This document shows, in pieces, positions 39,476-50,700 of a DNA stretch of 64,000 bases (positions are counted from its first letter, which is position 1; each line of letters starts with the position of its first letter). Source of the DNA: CAG-1782 sp964418255 (GTDB lineage: Bacteria > Bacillota > Clostridia > Christensenellales > DTU072); the NCBI GenBank assembly GCA_964418255.1, contig CAYQKV010000006.1:1-64000 (forward strand), given 5' to 3'. The notes below the pieces were generated by a model. The model was not told the origin of the DNA. It saw nothing but the letters and a program-made list of their open reading frames with translations, and made no database searches. A program made the translations under genes and the position numbers.

Positions 39476-40669
39476 TTACACTTTCAAGCGGAAACCTTTG
39501 ATATTTAGTTTTTTCATAAGGAAAGAAAAGAGCAGGAAATAGCCGATAAGTCCGACAAAGGAAACAATCGTTTGGAAGGTTGTATTAAGGGGAATCAGCA
39601 TAATAAGGGAATAAATCACCGTTCCGCAAGGGACGAAACATATAAGGTGAATTATATACATCAAAAGCGAATTTTTGCCGGCGTCGGAAAGAGGCGCGTA
39701 TTTTGTACGGCAACCGTTGAAGAGTTCGAAAAACGAAAAGATAAGACAGGCGACGGCGGAAGTGACGAGAACGTAAGTAAGATTAACCGCGCTCTTCGAG
39801 GGAAGATTTTTTTCAAAGAAAATAAACCCGAGCACGCATAAAATCGCGCCGAAACAAGGCGTTAAAAGCAAGTTTTTCTGCCGCAAATCGGCTACGGTTA
39901 CGGCGTAAACGCACATAAGTCCCCAACCGAACGAACCGAGCAGTCCGCCGTGAGTGAAATAACTGAAATTTTCTTGCGGAATAAATTTTACCGCAAAATA
40001 ATACAAGACGGTGTATAGTACGCAAAAAATAAGTTTTACAGCCGTTCGACTGCGGGCGGCAGGATAGGAAATAAGCATAGCTATGCCGATTGAGGCGAGC
40101 ACGCTCCAATGCGAAGACGGAACGGTTCCGCTTCCGCAAAGTAGAATTATGTTTTCGCAAACGGCAACGATAAACGCAAATACGCCGACAAACGGAATAA
40201 AGATATGTAAGAGGCGCGAGATAAAAAGTTTGTTTATGCGTTTAATTTTATTTCCGAGAATCCATACGAGTACGAGCGTAAGAGCGATAATACTGAACGC
40301 GAGGAAAACGAAAGAAAGCGCGTCGCTTGACGGAAGATTAACCGCCGCGCCGAGACCGATAAGAGAAATGACGCGGTATAAAAATTCCGACGAATCAGAA
40401 CGACGAAACGGGTCGGAGGAGGAAGACGAAAATCCCAAACCGAGACCGCACGCAAAGACAAACAACGGCGCGATTAAATCGTAAAAAGCAAGAGACGGCA
40501 TTACGAGTATCGCTTGCGTTAAATCGTGCGTGGATAAACCTTGCAAAACGGGAAGAGAGGAGAAAGATTGCGCCGCTCCGAAGATTATCATAAGGCAAAG
40601 AGCAAAACCGCGGAAACGGTCGAGCGACAAAATTCGAGTTTTGTTAGGAAGAATAAACTTCGTTTGCAA
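39476..40669 (-). CDS. Membrane acyltransferase, NagX/HGSNAT-like (DUF5009)
   Basis: A 397-residue protein with about ten hydrophobic segments. The N-terminal RILSLDRFRGFALCLMIIFG is the signature of the DUF5009/heparan-alpha-glucosaminide acetyltransferase group, which moves acetyl groups to sugars across the membrane. GKNSLLMYIIH near the end is a second conserved motif. The histidine and exact substrate cannot be fixed by eye. It is transcribed alone or after fba; a terminator lies between them. Confidence 0.78.
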   Translation of the reverse strand: MQTKFILPNKTRILSLDRFRGFALCLMIIFGAAQSFSSLPVLQGLSTHDLTQAILVMPSLAFYDLIAPLFVFACGLGLGFSSSSSDPFRRSDSSEFLYRVISLIGLGAAVNLPSSDALSFVFLAFSIIALTLVLVWILGNKIKRINKLFISRLLHIFIPFVGVFAFIVAVCENIILLCGSGTVPSSHWSVLASIGIAMLISYPAARSRTAVKLIFCVLYTVLYYFAVKFIPQENFSYFTHGGLLGSFGWGLMCVYAVTVADLRQKNLLLTPCFGAILCVLGFIFFEKNLPSKSAVNLTYVLVTSAVACLIFSFFELFNGCRTKYAPLSDAGKNSLLMYIIHLICFVPCGTVIYSLIMLIPLNTTFQTIVSFVGLIGYFLLFSFLMKKLNIKGFRLKV

Positions 40670-40703
40670 AATGATTTTCCCCTTTAATTTTTGCGTAAAA
40701 ACG

Positions 40704-40735
40704 AACGAAGCCGCCGCAAAAGCGACAGCTTCGTT
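40704..40735 (-). terminator. Intrinsic terminator after fba
   Basis: On the minus strand AACGAAGC (40735-40728) pairs with GCTTCGTT (40711-40704), followed by a T-rich stretch. Confidence 0.75.
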
Positions 40736-40753
40736 TTAATGTAAAAATAATTT

Positions 40754-41689
40754 TCAGTCAAACGCTTTTCCGTTGCAACCGAGAACGTTTACTATCTTGT
40801 GACGAACGATTTCGGTGATTGCCGCTCTTGCGGGTTTGAGATACTGACGGGGGTCGAAGTGCGACGGATTTTCCTTGAAATATTTTCTGATGGTCGCGGT
40901 CATCGCCATACGAAGGTCGGAGTCGATGTTGATTTTGCAAACAGCCATCGTAGCCGCCTGACGAAGCATTTCTTCGGGTACACCCTTAGCGCCGGGCATA
41001 TTTCCGCCGTATTCGTTAATCTGGTCTACGAGATATTGCGGAACGCTGCTCGCGCCGTGAAGAACGATAGGGAATTCGGGAAGACGTTTGCCTACTTCTT
41101 CGAGAATGTCGAAACGAAGTTTGGGTTCGCCCTTAAATTTGAACGCGCCGTGGCTGGTTCCGATTGCGATTGCGAGGGAGTCGACGTTGGTTCTCGAAAC
41201 GAATTCCTGAACCTGGTCGGGGTCGGTATAAGCGGAATCTTTTTCGCTTACGTTGACCGCGTCTTCGATACCCGCGAGTCTTCCGAGTTCGGCTTCTACG
41301 ACTACGCCGTGGTCGTGTGCGTATTCTACTACGTTTTTGGTGATTTTGATGTTCTCTTCAAACGTATGATGAGAAGCGTCAATCATAACGGAAGTGAATC
41401 CCATATCAACGCAGTCTTTGCACAGTTCGAACGTGTCTCCGTGGTCGAGGTGCATACAGATGGGAAGATTGCTGTCTTCCACAGCGGCTTCTATGAGCTT
41501 TCTCAGATAAATAGGATTAGCGTATTTTCTCGCTCCGCTGGAAACTTGCAGAATAAGCGGCGCTTGCTCGATTTTCGCGGCTTCAACAACGCCCTGGATA
41601 ATTTCCATATTGTTGACGTTGAACGCGCCGATGGCATAACCGCCCGCATACGCTTTTTTGAACATTTCGGTACTTGTTACTAATGGCAT
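40754..41689 (-). CDS. fba: Class II fructose-1,6-bisphosphate aldolase
   Basis: A 311-residue glycolytic enzyme that splits fructose-1,6-bisphosphate into DHAP and GAP. Family signatures: GYAIGAFNVNNMEIIQGVVE, the zinc-binding LHLDHG-like MHLDHGDTFELCKDC, VEAELGRLAGIED, and HGASSVPQYL. ATG 41689 follows GGAGG; a longer frame upstream runs through the leader. Length is normal. Confidence 0.96.
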   Translation of the reverse strand: MPLVTSTEMFKKAYAGGYAIGAFNVNNMEIIQGVVEAAKIEQAPLILQVSSGARKYANPIYLRKLIEAAVEDSNLPICMHLDHGDTFELCKDCVDMGFTSVMIDASHHTFEENIKITKNVVEYAHDHGVVVEAELGRLAGIEDAVNVSEKDSAYTDPDQVQEFVSRTNVDSLAIAIGTSHGAFKFKGEPKLRFDILEEVGKRLPEFPIVLHGASSVPQYLVDQINEYGGNMPGAKGVPEEMLRQAATMAVCKINIDSDLRMAMTATIRKYFKENPSHFDPRQYLKPARAAITEIVRHKIVNVLGCNGKAFD

Positions 41690-41719
41690 ATCTATACCTC
41701 CAAGATAATTGTCGGATAC

Positions 41720-41748
41720 ATTATACAACTTTTTCTTCGCGCGGTCTA
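41720..41748 (-). promoter_or_regulatory. Promoter of fba
   Basis: On the minus strand TAGACC (41748-41743), 17 nt, TATAAT (41725-41720); the -35 is weak. Confidence 0.6.
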
Positions 41749-41838
41749 CTAAATAAACCGCTTTTTAACGCGAAGAAATTTTTTTCTTATACGCGGTTTC
41801 CTTATATTATCGGGAAAAAGGAAAAGGACGGACTTTAA

Positions 41839-41867
41839 TTGCTATTTTTCGCGCTTTGTTGTAAAAT
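41839..41867 (+). promoter_or_regulatory. Promoter of trmN-rsmI
   Basis: TTGCTA (41839-41844), 17 nt, TAAAAT (41862-41867). ATG follows after 6 nt, pointing to a leaderless message. Confidence 0.7.
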
Positions 41868-41873
41868 AACCGT

Positions 41874-42593
41874 ATGCTTAAAGGAAACGAACGGATAGAC
41901 GACCTTGCCTGCCGAGGCTACCGCATAATCCAGAACCCCGACGGATACTGTTTCACTTCGGACAGCGTTCTTCTCGCGAACATAGCGAAAGTCGGGAAAA
42001 AAGACAGGGTGGCGGATTTGTGTACGGGAAGCGGAGTAGTCGCGCTTTTAGTCGCGGCAAAATACACCCCAGCAAGCGTAGTAGGGGTGGAACTTCAACC
42101 GCGCCTTGCGGATATGGCGGAAAGAAGCGTTCTCTTAAACGGCGCGGAAAACGTCGTGAAAATCGTAAACGCCCCGGTGCAGGGGATAAGCAAAATCATC
42201 GGCAACGGCTTCGACGTGGTGACGGTAAACCCGCCTTACGGAGAGATGACGGAAAAGGAAAACCCGTTGGAAGAGGAAATCTGTAAAGCGGAATATCGAC
42301 TTACGATGGAAGAAGTTATTGCCGAAAGCGCGAACATTTTACGATACGGCGGCGCGTTTTATATGATACATAAGACGAGAAGACTTTCCGACGCGATTTT
42401 TTATATGAGAAAATACGGGATAGAACCGAAAAAAATATACTTCGTATATCCGAAAAAAAATAAGAATTCGGATACGTTCATAGTCGAAGGAAAGCGCGGC
42501 GGGAAATCGGGATTAACCGTCCCCGAACCCCTTATCGTATATGACGACGAGGGAAACTACACGCCGGAAGTAAGGAGTTTATACAATAAATGA
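41874..42593 (+). CDS. trmN: tRNA1(Val) adenine(37)-N6-methyltransferase-like (TrmN6/YabB)
   Basis: A 239-residue SAM-dependent methyltransferase. It begins with the family region DLACRGYRIIQNPDGYCFTS, followed by ADLCTGSGVVALLVAAK (SAM motif I) and the catalytic VNPPYGEM. It probably methylates N6 of an adenine in tRNA; YabB-type proteins in Firmicutes are annotated so. No Shine-Dalgarno sequence is present before ATG 41874. Its stop overlaps the rsmI start (ATGA). Confidence 0.88.
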   Translation: MLKGNERIDDLACRGYRIIQNPDGYCFTSDSVLLANIAKVGKKDRVADLCTGSGVVALLVAAKYTPASVVGVELQPRLADMAERSVLLNGAENVVKIVNAPVQGISKIIGNGFDVVTVNPPYGEMTEKENPLEEEICKAEYRLTMEEVIAESANILRYGGAFYMIHKTRRLSDAIFYMRKYGIEPKKIYFVYPKKNKNSDTFIVEGKRGGKSGLTVPEPLIVYDDEGNYTPEVRSLYNK

Positions 42594-43399
42594 GAGGAAA
42601 ACTGTATCTTGTGGGAACGCCGATAGGAAACTTGTCGGACATAACGTTGCGCGCGCTGGAAACCTTGAAAACCGTCGACATAATAGCTTGCGAAGATACA
42701 AGGCATACGCTTGCGCTGCTCAATAGATACGAAATCAAAAAACCTCTCGTAAGTTACTATAAACATAAGGAAAAAGAGGGAACGGAAAAAATCGTCGGTT
42801 TGCTCGAAGAGGGGAAAACCGTCGCGCTGGTAACCGACGCGGGAATGCCTTGCGTAAGCGACCCGGGGGCGATACTCGTTAAACGACTGTACGAACTCGG
42901 ATACGACTATACCGTAGTGCCCGGACCGAGCGCCGTCGTCTGCGCCGCCGCGCTCAGCGGGACGGAAAAAGGGTTTACTTTCCTCGGGTTTTTGCCCGAG
43001 AAGAAGTCGTTGAGGGACGAAGCGGTGGAAAAAATCGCCGACTTGCCGCATACGACGTTTATCTACGCCGCGCCCCACGACGTCAACGACATACTCGAAT
43101 ACCTGTATGAAAAACTCGGAGACAGGGAAATCTGTATAGTTAAAGAAATAACTAAAATTTACGAAAGCGTTGTCAAAGGAACGCTAAGTAAAATCCGCGT
43201 GGAAAACCCGAAAGGGGAGTTCGTCATAGGAATAGAACCGAAAAACGAAACAAAAGAAATTCCGACCGACGAAAAAATAATCGAAGAAATCAAAAAAGAA
43301 ATTTTAAGCGGAACGGCGAAAAAAGAAGCGGTAAAAATAGTCGCGGAAAAATTAAAAGTATCCAAAAACACCGTATATAAATTATCTCTGGATATTTAG
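42590..43399 (+). CDS. rsmI: 16S rRNA (cytidine(1402)-2'-O)-methyltransferase RsmI
   Basis: A 269-residue tetrapyrrole-methylase-fold enzyme: GTPIGNLSDITLRALETL at the N-terminus, ACEDTRHT, VTDAGMPCVSDPG, VVPGPSAVVCA and FLGFLPEK. It 2'-O-methylates C1402 of 16S rRNA. The C-terminal tail (about 225-269) is Lys-rich and helical, with a helix-turn-helix-like end (EKLKVSKNTVYKLSL). Coupled to trmN by a 4-bp overlap, and its last 4 bp overlap the spmB end on the other strand. Confidence 0.95.
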   Translation: MRGKLYLVGTPIGNLSDITLRALETLKTVDIIACEDTRHTLALLNRYEIKKPLVSYYKHKEKEGTEKIVGLLEEGKTVALVTDAGMPCVSDPGAILVKRLYELGYDYTVVPGPSAVVCAAALSGTEKGFTFLGFLPEKKSLRDEAVEKIADLPHTTFIYAAPHDVNDILEYLYEKLGDREICIVKEITKIYESVVKGTLSKIRVENPKGEFVIGIEPKNETKEIPTDEKIIEEIKKEILSGTAKKEAVKIVAEKLKVSKNTVYKLSLDI

Positions 43400-43899
43400 A
43401 GAAAACGGCAGAAAAAACACGCCGCTACGACTCCGATAAAAGACGCGGCGAGGGCAATCGGAATTGCGAGCGGAGCTCGCTTGTCTTCGGAACCCGATAG
43501 ATATACCGCGACTATGTAAAATACCGTGTCGCTTGCCCCGCTTACCGCCGAGGCGCACCGCCCGACGTAACTGTCCGCGCCGTATTTTGCGAAAATATCT
43601 TCGAGGACGCACAGGCTTCCGCTGCCGGAAAGCGGACGGATTATTACAAGTTCGGATAGCTCTTCGGGTATCCCGAACACGCCGCAAACATATCCCAAAT
43701 ATTTACTTATGTAAACGTTGAGTCCGCTTGCTTCGAACACTTCGATAAGCAGGAAAATACTTGTTAGAAAAGGAAGCAGACTTATGATGAGTTTTGCGGC
43801 TTCTTTCCCTCCTTCCACGAAACTGTCGAAGACGGAGATTTTTTTTATCACCGCCGCGCCGACGGTCAGCAGGATGATGACGGGGACGACGTAATTCAT
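43396..43899 (-). CDS. spmB: Spore maturation protein B
   Basis: A 167-residue membrane protein of the nucleoside-recognition (Gate) family: VDSFVEGGKEAAKLI-like start (here FDSFVEGGKEAAKLIISLLP), IIRPLSGSGSLCVLEDIF, and YGADSYVGRCASAVSGASDT. SpmA and SpmB together help dehydrate the spore core in Bacillus; the pair also occurs in non-sporulating relatives. Start 43899 overlaps the spmA stop by four bases. Confidence 0.92.
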   Translation of the reverse strand: MNYVVPVIILLTVGAAVIKKISVFDSFVEGGKEAAKLIISLLPFLTSIFLLIEVFEASGLNVYISKYLGYVCGVFGIPEELSELVIIRPLSGSGSLCVLEDIFAKYGADSYVGRCASAVSGASDTVFYIVAVYLSGSEDKRAPLAIPIALAASFIGVVAACFFCRFL

Positions 43900-44426
43900 T
43901 TTTTAACGAAAATTTTGACCATAATCGCACCGATAAAAGTGCTTAAAAACGTGGAAATAAGCGTGGGAAGAATTATGTCGGTTTTCGCGCCGAGCGAACT
44001 TCTCATTGCGATTATCGTAGTGGGAATAAGTTGTATGGAAGTGGAATTTATCACGAGAAGCATAGTTCGGTTTTTGGGCGAAGTCATCTTTTTCGATGCG
44101 TTTATTCCCGCGGGGGTTCCCGCGCTTCCCATACCGAGGAAGTTGGCGGAAAGATTGACCGACAAATCGGCGTAGCACGAGTCGCTTTCGTCGGGGAAAA
44201 TTTTTTTGAGAAGAGGCGCGCTTTTTCTTGCGCAGAAAGCATCGAAACGGAGTTTTTCCCACAGTTTCATCACCGACAGCCACACGGCGTAGATTGCGAA
44301 GAGTTTCAACGCGAAGTTAAGCCCTTCCCCCGCGCCGCTTATAAGCGAGGACAGCGCGCTTTCGGGGGAGAAAACCGTAAAGACGAGCACGGAAGAAAAC
44401 AAAATCAGCGTGAATACGAAATTCAT
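43896..44426 (-). CDS. spmA: Spore maturation protein A
   Basis: A 176-residue partner of SpmB with the same Gate domain: GLNFALKLFAIYAVWLSVM, NLSANFLGMGSAGTPAGINA (asparagine-rich core), NSTSIQLIPTTIIAMRSSLGA. I start it at ATG 44426 because the hydrophobic family sequence begins there; a GTG about 100 nt upstream would add a charged tail not seen in the family. No ribosome-binding site is seen; a TATAAA box (44433-44438) ends 6 nt upstream, so it too may be leaderless. Confidence 0.88.
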   Translation of the reverse strand: MNFVFTLILFSSVLVFTVFSPESALSSLISGAGEGLNFALKLFAIYAVWLSVMKLWEKLRFDAFCARKSAPLLKKIFPDESDSCYADLSVNLSANFLGMGSAGTPAGINASKKMTSPKNRTMLLVINSTSIQLIPTTIIAMRSSLGAKTDIILPTLISTFLSTFIGAIMVKIFVKK

Positions 44427-44496
44427 ATTAAATTTATACGCCGAGTTTGCTTTTTTATGTTTTGCCGCGTTTTCGTCGGCTCGGAGAAAAAATGTA

Positions 44497-44525
44497 AAGG
44501 CGTTCTCTTTTTTTGAGAACGCCTT
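44497..44525. other. Perfect 11-bp hairpin with T7 loop
   Basis: AAGGCGTTCTC (44497-44507) and GAGAACGCCTT (44515-44525) enclose a run of seven T. It lies between spmA and a short open frame with a strong ribosome-binding site. No T run follows on the plus strand; on the minus strand TTTACATTTTTT follows, so a minus-strand terminator is possible. Confidence 0.6.
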
Positions 44526-44542
44526 CACAAGGAGGGAACAAA

Positions 44543-44584
44543 ATGAATCGTAAAGCCTTATCGGTCTTTACGCTTAAAGTGTAA
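44543..44584 (+). CDS. Possible 13-codon peptide with a strong ribosome-binding site
   Basis: AAGGAGG sits 7 nt before ATG 44543, which opens a frame MNRKALSVFTLKV ending at TAA 44584. The ribosome-binding site is among the best in the window, yet only 13 codons follow. It may be a leader peptide, a small protein, or the stub of a lost gene. Its codons include a palindrome CGTAAAG/CTTTACG. No promoter is evident. 44585-44653 holds nothing I can identify. Confidence 0.3.
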   Translation: MNRKALSVFTLKV

Positions 44585-44653
44585 ACCCGCCTGATTAAAA
44601 TAATATTAAATTAAAATTCGCAAGACGCCACGACAGAAAAATCGGGAAAAGTA

Positions 44654-44682
44654 TTGCCAAACTTACGACTATATTGTATAAT
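44654..44682 (+). promoter_or_regulatory. Promoter of the giant BspA-like gene
   Basis: TTGCCA (44654-44659), 17 nt, TATAAT (44677-44682), 40 bp before ATG 44723. Confidence 0.75.
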
Positions 44683-44722
44683 AAATTATCTTATTTATTT
44701 TATTATATAAAACGGTGACGGA

Positions 44723-47700
44723 ATGAGAAATAAGAAAATAAAGATTATAGTTGCGACTCTTCTTGCGCTCGCGGTTTTAGCGGGGGTATTTGTCGCGTGT
44801 TCTTCGGACGACGTGGTTACGGTTAAGTTCTACGTGGACGGGGAGCTTTACAAGACCTGCCGCGTGGACAAAGGGCAAAGCCTCGACGACGTGCCCGAAG
44901 TCCCGATGAAGGACGGATACAAAGGGCGGTGGGATACGACGGACTTCGACGAGATAAACGAATCGATTGCCGTAAACGCCATTTACGAAAAAGACACTTA
45001 TACCGTTACGTTTTACGCGGACGGCGTTCTTGTCGCCGCGATTACCGAGAAAAAAGGCAAGACGATTACTTCCGTTCCCGCCGTTCCCGAAAAAGAGGGA
45101 TACGACGGAGTATGGAACGTGACTATATTCAACGGCGTGTCCTCGGATACCGTAGTCACCGCGGTTTATACGAAGAGAGCCGAGTACGCGACTTTTTATC
45201 GCGCGGGTAAAACTTTCGAACCCGCCGACGTGACGGTCGGGGACAAACCCGCAGAGGGAACGTATTACGAAAAAATCGGAGAAACTTTCGTTCTTACGGG
45301 AGACGCGACCTTTGCGAGGGGTAAAACATATTACGTCGCAAAACGCGAAGTCTACGCGCGGGTTGAAATAGGCGACGGCGTGCTTTCGTACATTCCCGAA
45401 CTTCCTTCTTCAAGCGGCAGAAGCGTAAGATGGAAAAAATTAGTCAGAACGGCAAACGGCGAGACTTTCGTCGATTTTGACGTAAATAATGTTGAAAACG
45501 GCGCGGAAATCGTCGCTTACGAGTTTGTTACCGTCACCCTTGTGGACGAATTCGGCGGAGAAAGCGTTTCTTCCTCGGTCGAGTTCGACGTGGGTGAGAA
45601 CGTAAACAATATCGATTCCGTCGTGGACGACAGAACGGATTACGGCTTTTACGGCTGGTATTTCGACGAAACGCTTAGAAGCGAAGCGACTTTTCCTCGT
45701 GTTTTCGAAAACAATATAACCTTATATGCGAAATGGCTCGCTATGAAACATACGGCGGGGCTTAACTACGAAGACGGCGAAGTCGTAAGTTACGACGGGG
45801 AAGAGACCGAAGTTTATATTCCTTACAAATACGTTTCTCAAGGCGGCTCGTCCGTAGTCGTGACGGGAATTAAAGAGGGTGCGTTTTCCGCGAATTCGCG
45901 TATCACGGCGGTCCATCTGCCGAGCACGCTGAAAACCATCGGAAGACACGCGTTTATAAATTGCGTTTCCTTATCGACGGTAACTTACGACGACGGTTGC
46001 TTTGTTGAGACGATAGAAGAAAGCGCGTTCGAAGGCTGCGTTTCTCTCGCCCGCGCGGAAGTTTGCGACAATACGTCGGAGATAGGAGAAAGAGCGTTTT
46101 ACGGCTGCGTTTTGCTTGGCGCGGTCGACGGTATAGGGATGAGCGCGATTACGGAAGTTCCCGATTACGCGTTCTACCGTTGCGAAACGCTGGGAACGAC
46201 CGCTCTGCCCGCGAGCGTGGAAAGAATAGGAAACAGCGCGTTCGAAAACGCGACGAGAGCGAGAGTTACGTTTAACGACGCGGATAATTTGCTGTCGATA
46301 GGGGCGCGCGCGTTCGCTTATTGCTACGAATTCGGCGGCGTAAGCGCGAAAAACGCGGCGTTTATCGGAGAAAACGCGTTTTTAAGCGACGAAAATCTTT
46401 CCGAAGTTACGTTTATAGCGGGAGAGGGCACGCACGAACTGTTCGGAAAAGAAGAGGAAGTAAACGGCGAAGGATATTATTTCGTGGAAAAAGGCGGAAA
46501 CAGATACGCGATACCCGAATTTTTGTATTCCGTCACGTTCGCGAAAGGAAACGGCAGCGTAGTTTCCTTTGCGCTCGACGGACTGTATACCGTAAAGAGA
46601 ATTCGACTTGCGGAAGGAATAACCGAGATTGAAGACAACGCGTTTTCGACTGACGAGGCTGATGTTTCGGGCGGAGAACTGACGGCGGAATTGCCGTCTA
46701 CCTTGGTTTCGATAGGCGCGGAAGCGTTTTCGGGAAGAGGAGATTTGAGAAGCGTCGTTTTCCCGTCGTCTTTGAAGACGATAGGCGACAGGGCGTTTTA
46801 CGGAATACGAGAGCTTGCGGAAGTGGTTTTGCCGACGAGAAATTCCCTTGCCGACATAGGAAGAGAAGCGTTTGTAGGAACCGACTGGTTCGAAGACTAC
46901 GACGGACTGATAATACTGGGAAAAACCGTTATCGGAATATCCGAAACTTATTGCAGAAACCGCAACTATACCGTGATAACCGCGGAAGAAATGGGGTCGA
47001 GCGAAAAAATCGCGCCGTACGCGTTTTACGGAAACGAAACGCTTACCGAAATCAGACTCGGCGCGACGATACTTTCGGTTGGAGAATACGCGTTTGCGGG
47101 TTGTTCCTCTCTCGAAACGTTCGTTTTCAACCTCGGCACGGGTTCGGTGGCGCAGAGAGAAATAGGGCAAAACGTTTTCGAAGGCGCGGAGAAATTGCGG
47201 GATATTACCGTGTACGAAGACGTATCCGCAGATACGCTTTTCGGAGAAACCGCGCCCGCTTCTCTGGAAATATTGAGAATAGAATTCGCGGGGAAAAACA
47301 ACGAACTCGGTTCCGAACTTTTCACCGCGTACGGCGGAGTTAAAGAGATTTACATAGGAGACGGATTTATTGCCGTCGGCGAAAATGCGTTCGCTTCGTG
47401 CGCCGCGCTGGTAAAAGCGGTGGTCGGAAAAGACGTGACGACGATAGAAAGCGGCGCGTTCGGTTATCTTTCCGAGCTGGAAACGGTCGACCTTTCGGCG
47501 AACGATTCGCTTGAAACAATCGAAGAAAACGCGTTTAAGGATACGAAAGCGACGGGAATAGTCTTCCCGGCTACACTGCGCGTCATAGACGCCGGTGCGT
47601 TCGGCGGGGCGCGTCTCACGTCGGCGGTATTGCCCGATTCTCTCGAAACAATCGGAGCGGGCGCGTTCGAAGGCAATACGCTTTTGAAAACGGTAACGCT

Positions 47701-50700
47701 CGGAGATAACGTCGCCGAAATCGGAGAAAACGCGTTCGCAAACTGCGATTTGGCGGCGTTTAACATTCCGTCTACGGTTTCTTCGGAAAATATCGGTAAA
47801 GGCGCGTTGTACGGAAACGACGGGTTTATGTCTCTTACGACGGCGCAAAGCCTTTCCGTGCCGGACTTGTTTACTTACGGCGACGGAACGGCGGAAATCC
47901 CGATAAACTTTACTACCGCGCGCATAACGGCGGGAGAAATAGGCGAAAAACAGTATTACGGAATAACCACCCTTCAAACCGTTTATATAAACGGCGGCGT
48001 GACCGCGATAGGAGAAAGCGCGTTCGAGGGTTGCTCGGGAATAACGAGTATAATCATTCCGTCGAGCGTGGAAAAAATAGAGGCGCGGGCGTTCGCGAAT
48101 TGCGTTATGCTCGCTTCCTGTCAGATTGACGTCGCGACTTCCAAACTCGCTTTCGCGGGGAGAGAGATTTTCGCCGGGGATACGAACCTCGGGTACGCGG
48201 TGTTCCCGAACGCGTTGGAAGACGGGGACTGGACGGGAATGTTCGACGGGTGCGAGTCGCTTACCACTACGAACCTGCCCGAAGCGATAACGATAATAGG
48301 AGATTACGCGTACAGAAACTGCTCTTCGCTGGTAACGCTTGGGATGCACGACGGCGTGACGGAAATCGGAGAAGGGGCGTTTGAAAACTGCGCGGTTATC
48401 GACTTCGACGACGTGCGTTTCGACGAACTCGTTTCGATAGGAACAAGAGCGTTCGCTTTTTGCGGAGCGTTGCACGGAATAAAAGCGGAAAACGCGGTAT
48501 TTATCGGCGAAAACGCATATAAAGGAAGCGGCGCAATAGAAGAAATCACCGTCAACGGAGAAAAGGCGGGCTATTATACGGATAAAACGGAGAACCTCGT
48601 TACCGTAAACGTGGTGGGGTCGCCTGCGGCGAACGCGTTCGACGGGTGCGACGGGTTGGAAACGGTAGTGTTTTACGGCGGAAATACGGATACGGTAAAA
48701 GCGGCGATAAACGCCCTTGATTTGGACAGAATAACTGTTTTCGTAAACGGAGAAATCTATGAAACGCTGTCCGACGAGTACGCCGTACACGTCAACCCGA
48801 CGGACGAAAAAAACTTTACTTTCGTTTACGATACCGAGAACAAGACGGCGGTCATTACGGGAATTGCCGACGGCGCGGATTTCGACGGCGCGGTGTATTT
48901 CCCCGGAGAGAGCGTCTCGGGCGGCGTAACGTACGTCGTACGCGGAATAGGAAACGGCGCGTTTAGCGGAAATTCGGCGTTGAGTTCGGTCGTAATTCCT
49001 TCGTCGGTCACCGAAATCGGAATTATGGCGTTCGCGTCCTGCGTAAACCTCGAAGAGGTGCGTTTCGAAAGCGGAAGCAGACTTACGGCGATAAAGAGAG
49101 CGGCGTTCGACGGGTGCTCGAACTTGCGAAAAACGTCCTTCCCGAGCAGTCTCGTAAGCATAGGCGACAACGCGTTTCAAAGTTGCGTCGCATTGTATGA
49201 AATAAGATTTTTCGCAAACAGCAAGTTGGAAGAAATAGGTTCGTACGCGTTTAACGGCGCGTCCGCGCTGGAAACGGTAGGGCTTACCGGTCCGATTGCG
49301 AAAATAGGCAGCAACGCGTTCAACGGCTGCGCAAAACTTACCGCGTTTTCTTTCGGAAAGAAAGCGACGCTTTCGGAAATACCCAACTCGGCGTTTTCGG
49401 GTTGCTCGCAACTCGAAGAAATAACCGTTCCCGCATCGGTAAAAATTATCGGAACCAACGCGTTCAGGAACTGTTCTTCTCTGTCGACGGTGGCTTTACC
49501 CGACGGCGTGACGACTATCGGAACGGGCGCGTTTTCTTCGTCGGGGCTTATCTCGGTTACCCTCGGGGCAAACATAACGGAAATCGGCGCGAGCGCGTTT
49601 GAAAACTGCGAAAAACTGTTAAAAGCGGTTATCCCCGACAAAGTCGTTACAATAGGAGAGGGCGCGCTGAGAGGCTGTTTCAGAATGACCGAACTTACGG
49701 TAGGGAAAGCGGTGAAAACAATCGGAAGACAGGCGTTTTACGGAACGAGCGCGTTGCAGACGATAAATTACAACGCGGTTTCCGCGTCCGATTTGACGGC
49801 GGAAGGGAAGGTTTTCGGAAACGCGGGACAGAACGCGGGGGCGAACGTCGTTATCGGTAAAGACGCGCAAAAAATACCCGCTTATCTGTTCTCTTCGGAG
49901 GGTTCGGACGCGCCTTACGTGGTTTCGGTGACGTTTGAAGAAACCTCTTCTTGTGCGGAGATAGGCGAAAGAGCGTTCGCGTTCCTTACGCGCGTAACCG
50001 ATATAACCTTGCCCGTGAGCGTGCTCGCCGTCGGAAACGGAGCGTTCTACGGAGATACTTCGCTGAGACTTACGCTTGAAGCGGCGCAAACGCCGGCAGG
50101 CTACGTCGCAAGCTGGAAAGACGGTCTGAGTTTTGCACCTGCTTTCGGGAGAAACAACGTCGTAAGCGGCGACTACGCCTACGTCGTGCACGAAAACAAA
50201 GCGTACCTCACCCGCTACACGGGGAATGAAACCGCGCCGATAATCCCGTCTTCGGTGGGTGGATATGAGGTCGCGGCGCTCGGGTCGGCGTTTGAAAACA
50301 ACGTAAATATAAGAGAAATCGCGGTGCCCGATACCGTAAGCGGACTGGGAAGTTTTTACGGGTGCGAGGCGCTGGAAACGGTAACGCTCGGAAATATGAT
50401 AAGAAATATTCCCGACAGAGCGTTTTACGGGTGCGTTGCTCTCGACAACCTCTTACTGCCCGCATCGGTAAACGAAATAGGAAAACAAGCGTTTTACGGA
50501 TGCGAAGGACTGAAAACCGTATATATTGACGGAAAGAACGCGGCTGCGCTATTGGCAAACGCGGAAGAAAGCGGGTATATAACCGAATATGCGGTTAGCC
50601 TGTACGTCGCGGAAACCGCGACGGAAAACGCGGTGGACGAGACGGTTTACACACTCTTGCCCGAGAAGAGAAACGGTTATGCGATTTATACGAAACTATA

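Noticed and set aside
44426..44528. Longer spmA starting at GTG 44528
   Set aside because: No ribosome-binding site, and the extra 34 residues are charged and unlike the family; the frame also runs through a perfect hairpin.
46382..49411. 1009-codon minus-strand frame inside the giant gene
   Set aside because: Arg-rich composition and repeat periodicity mirror the LRR codons of the plus strand; a shadow frame.
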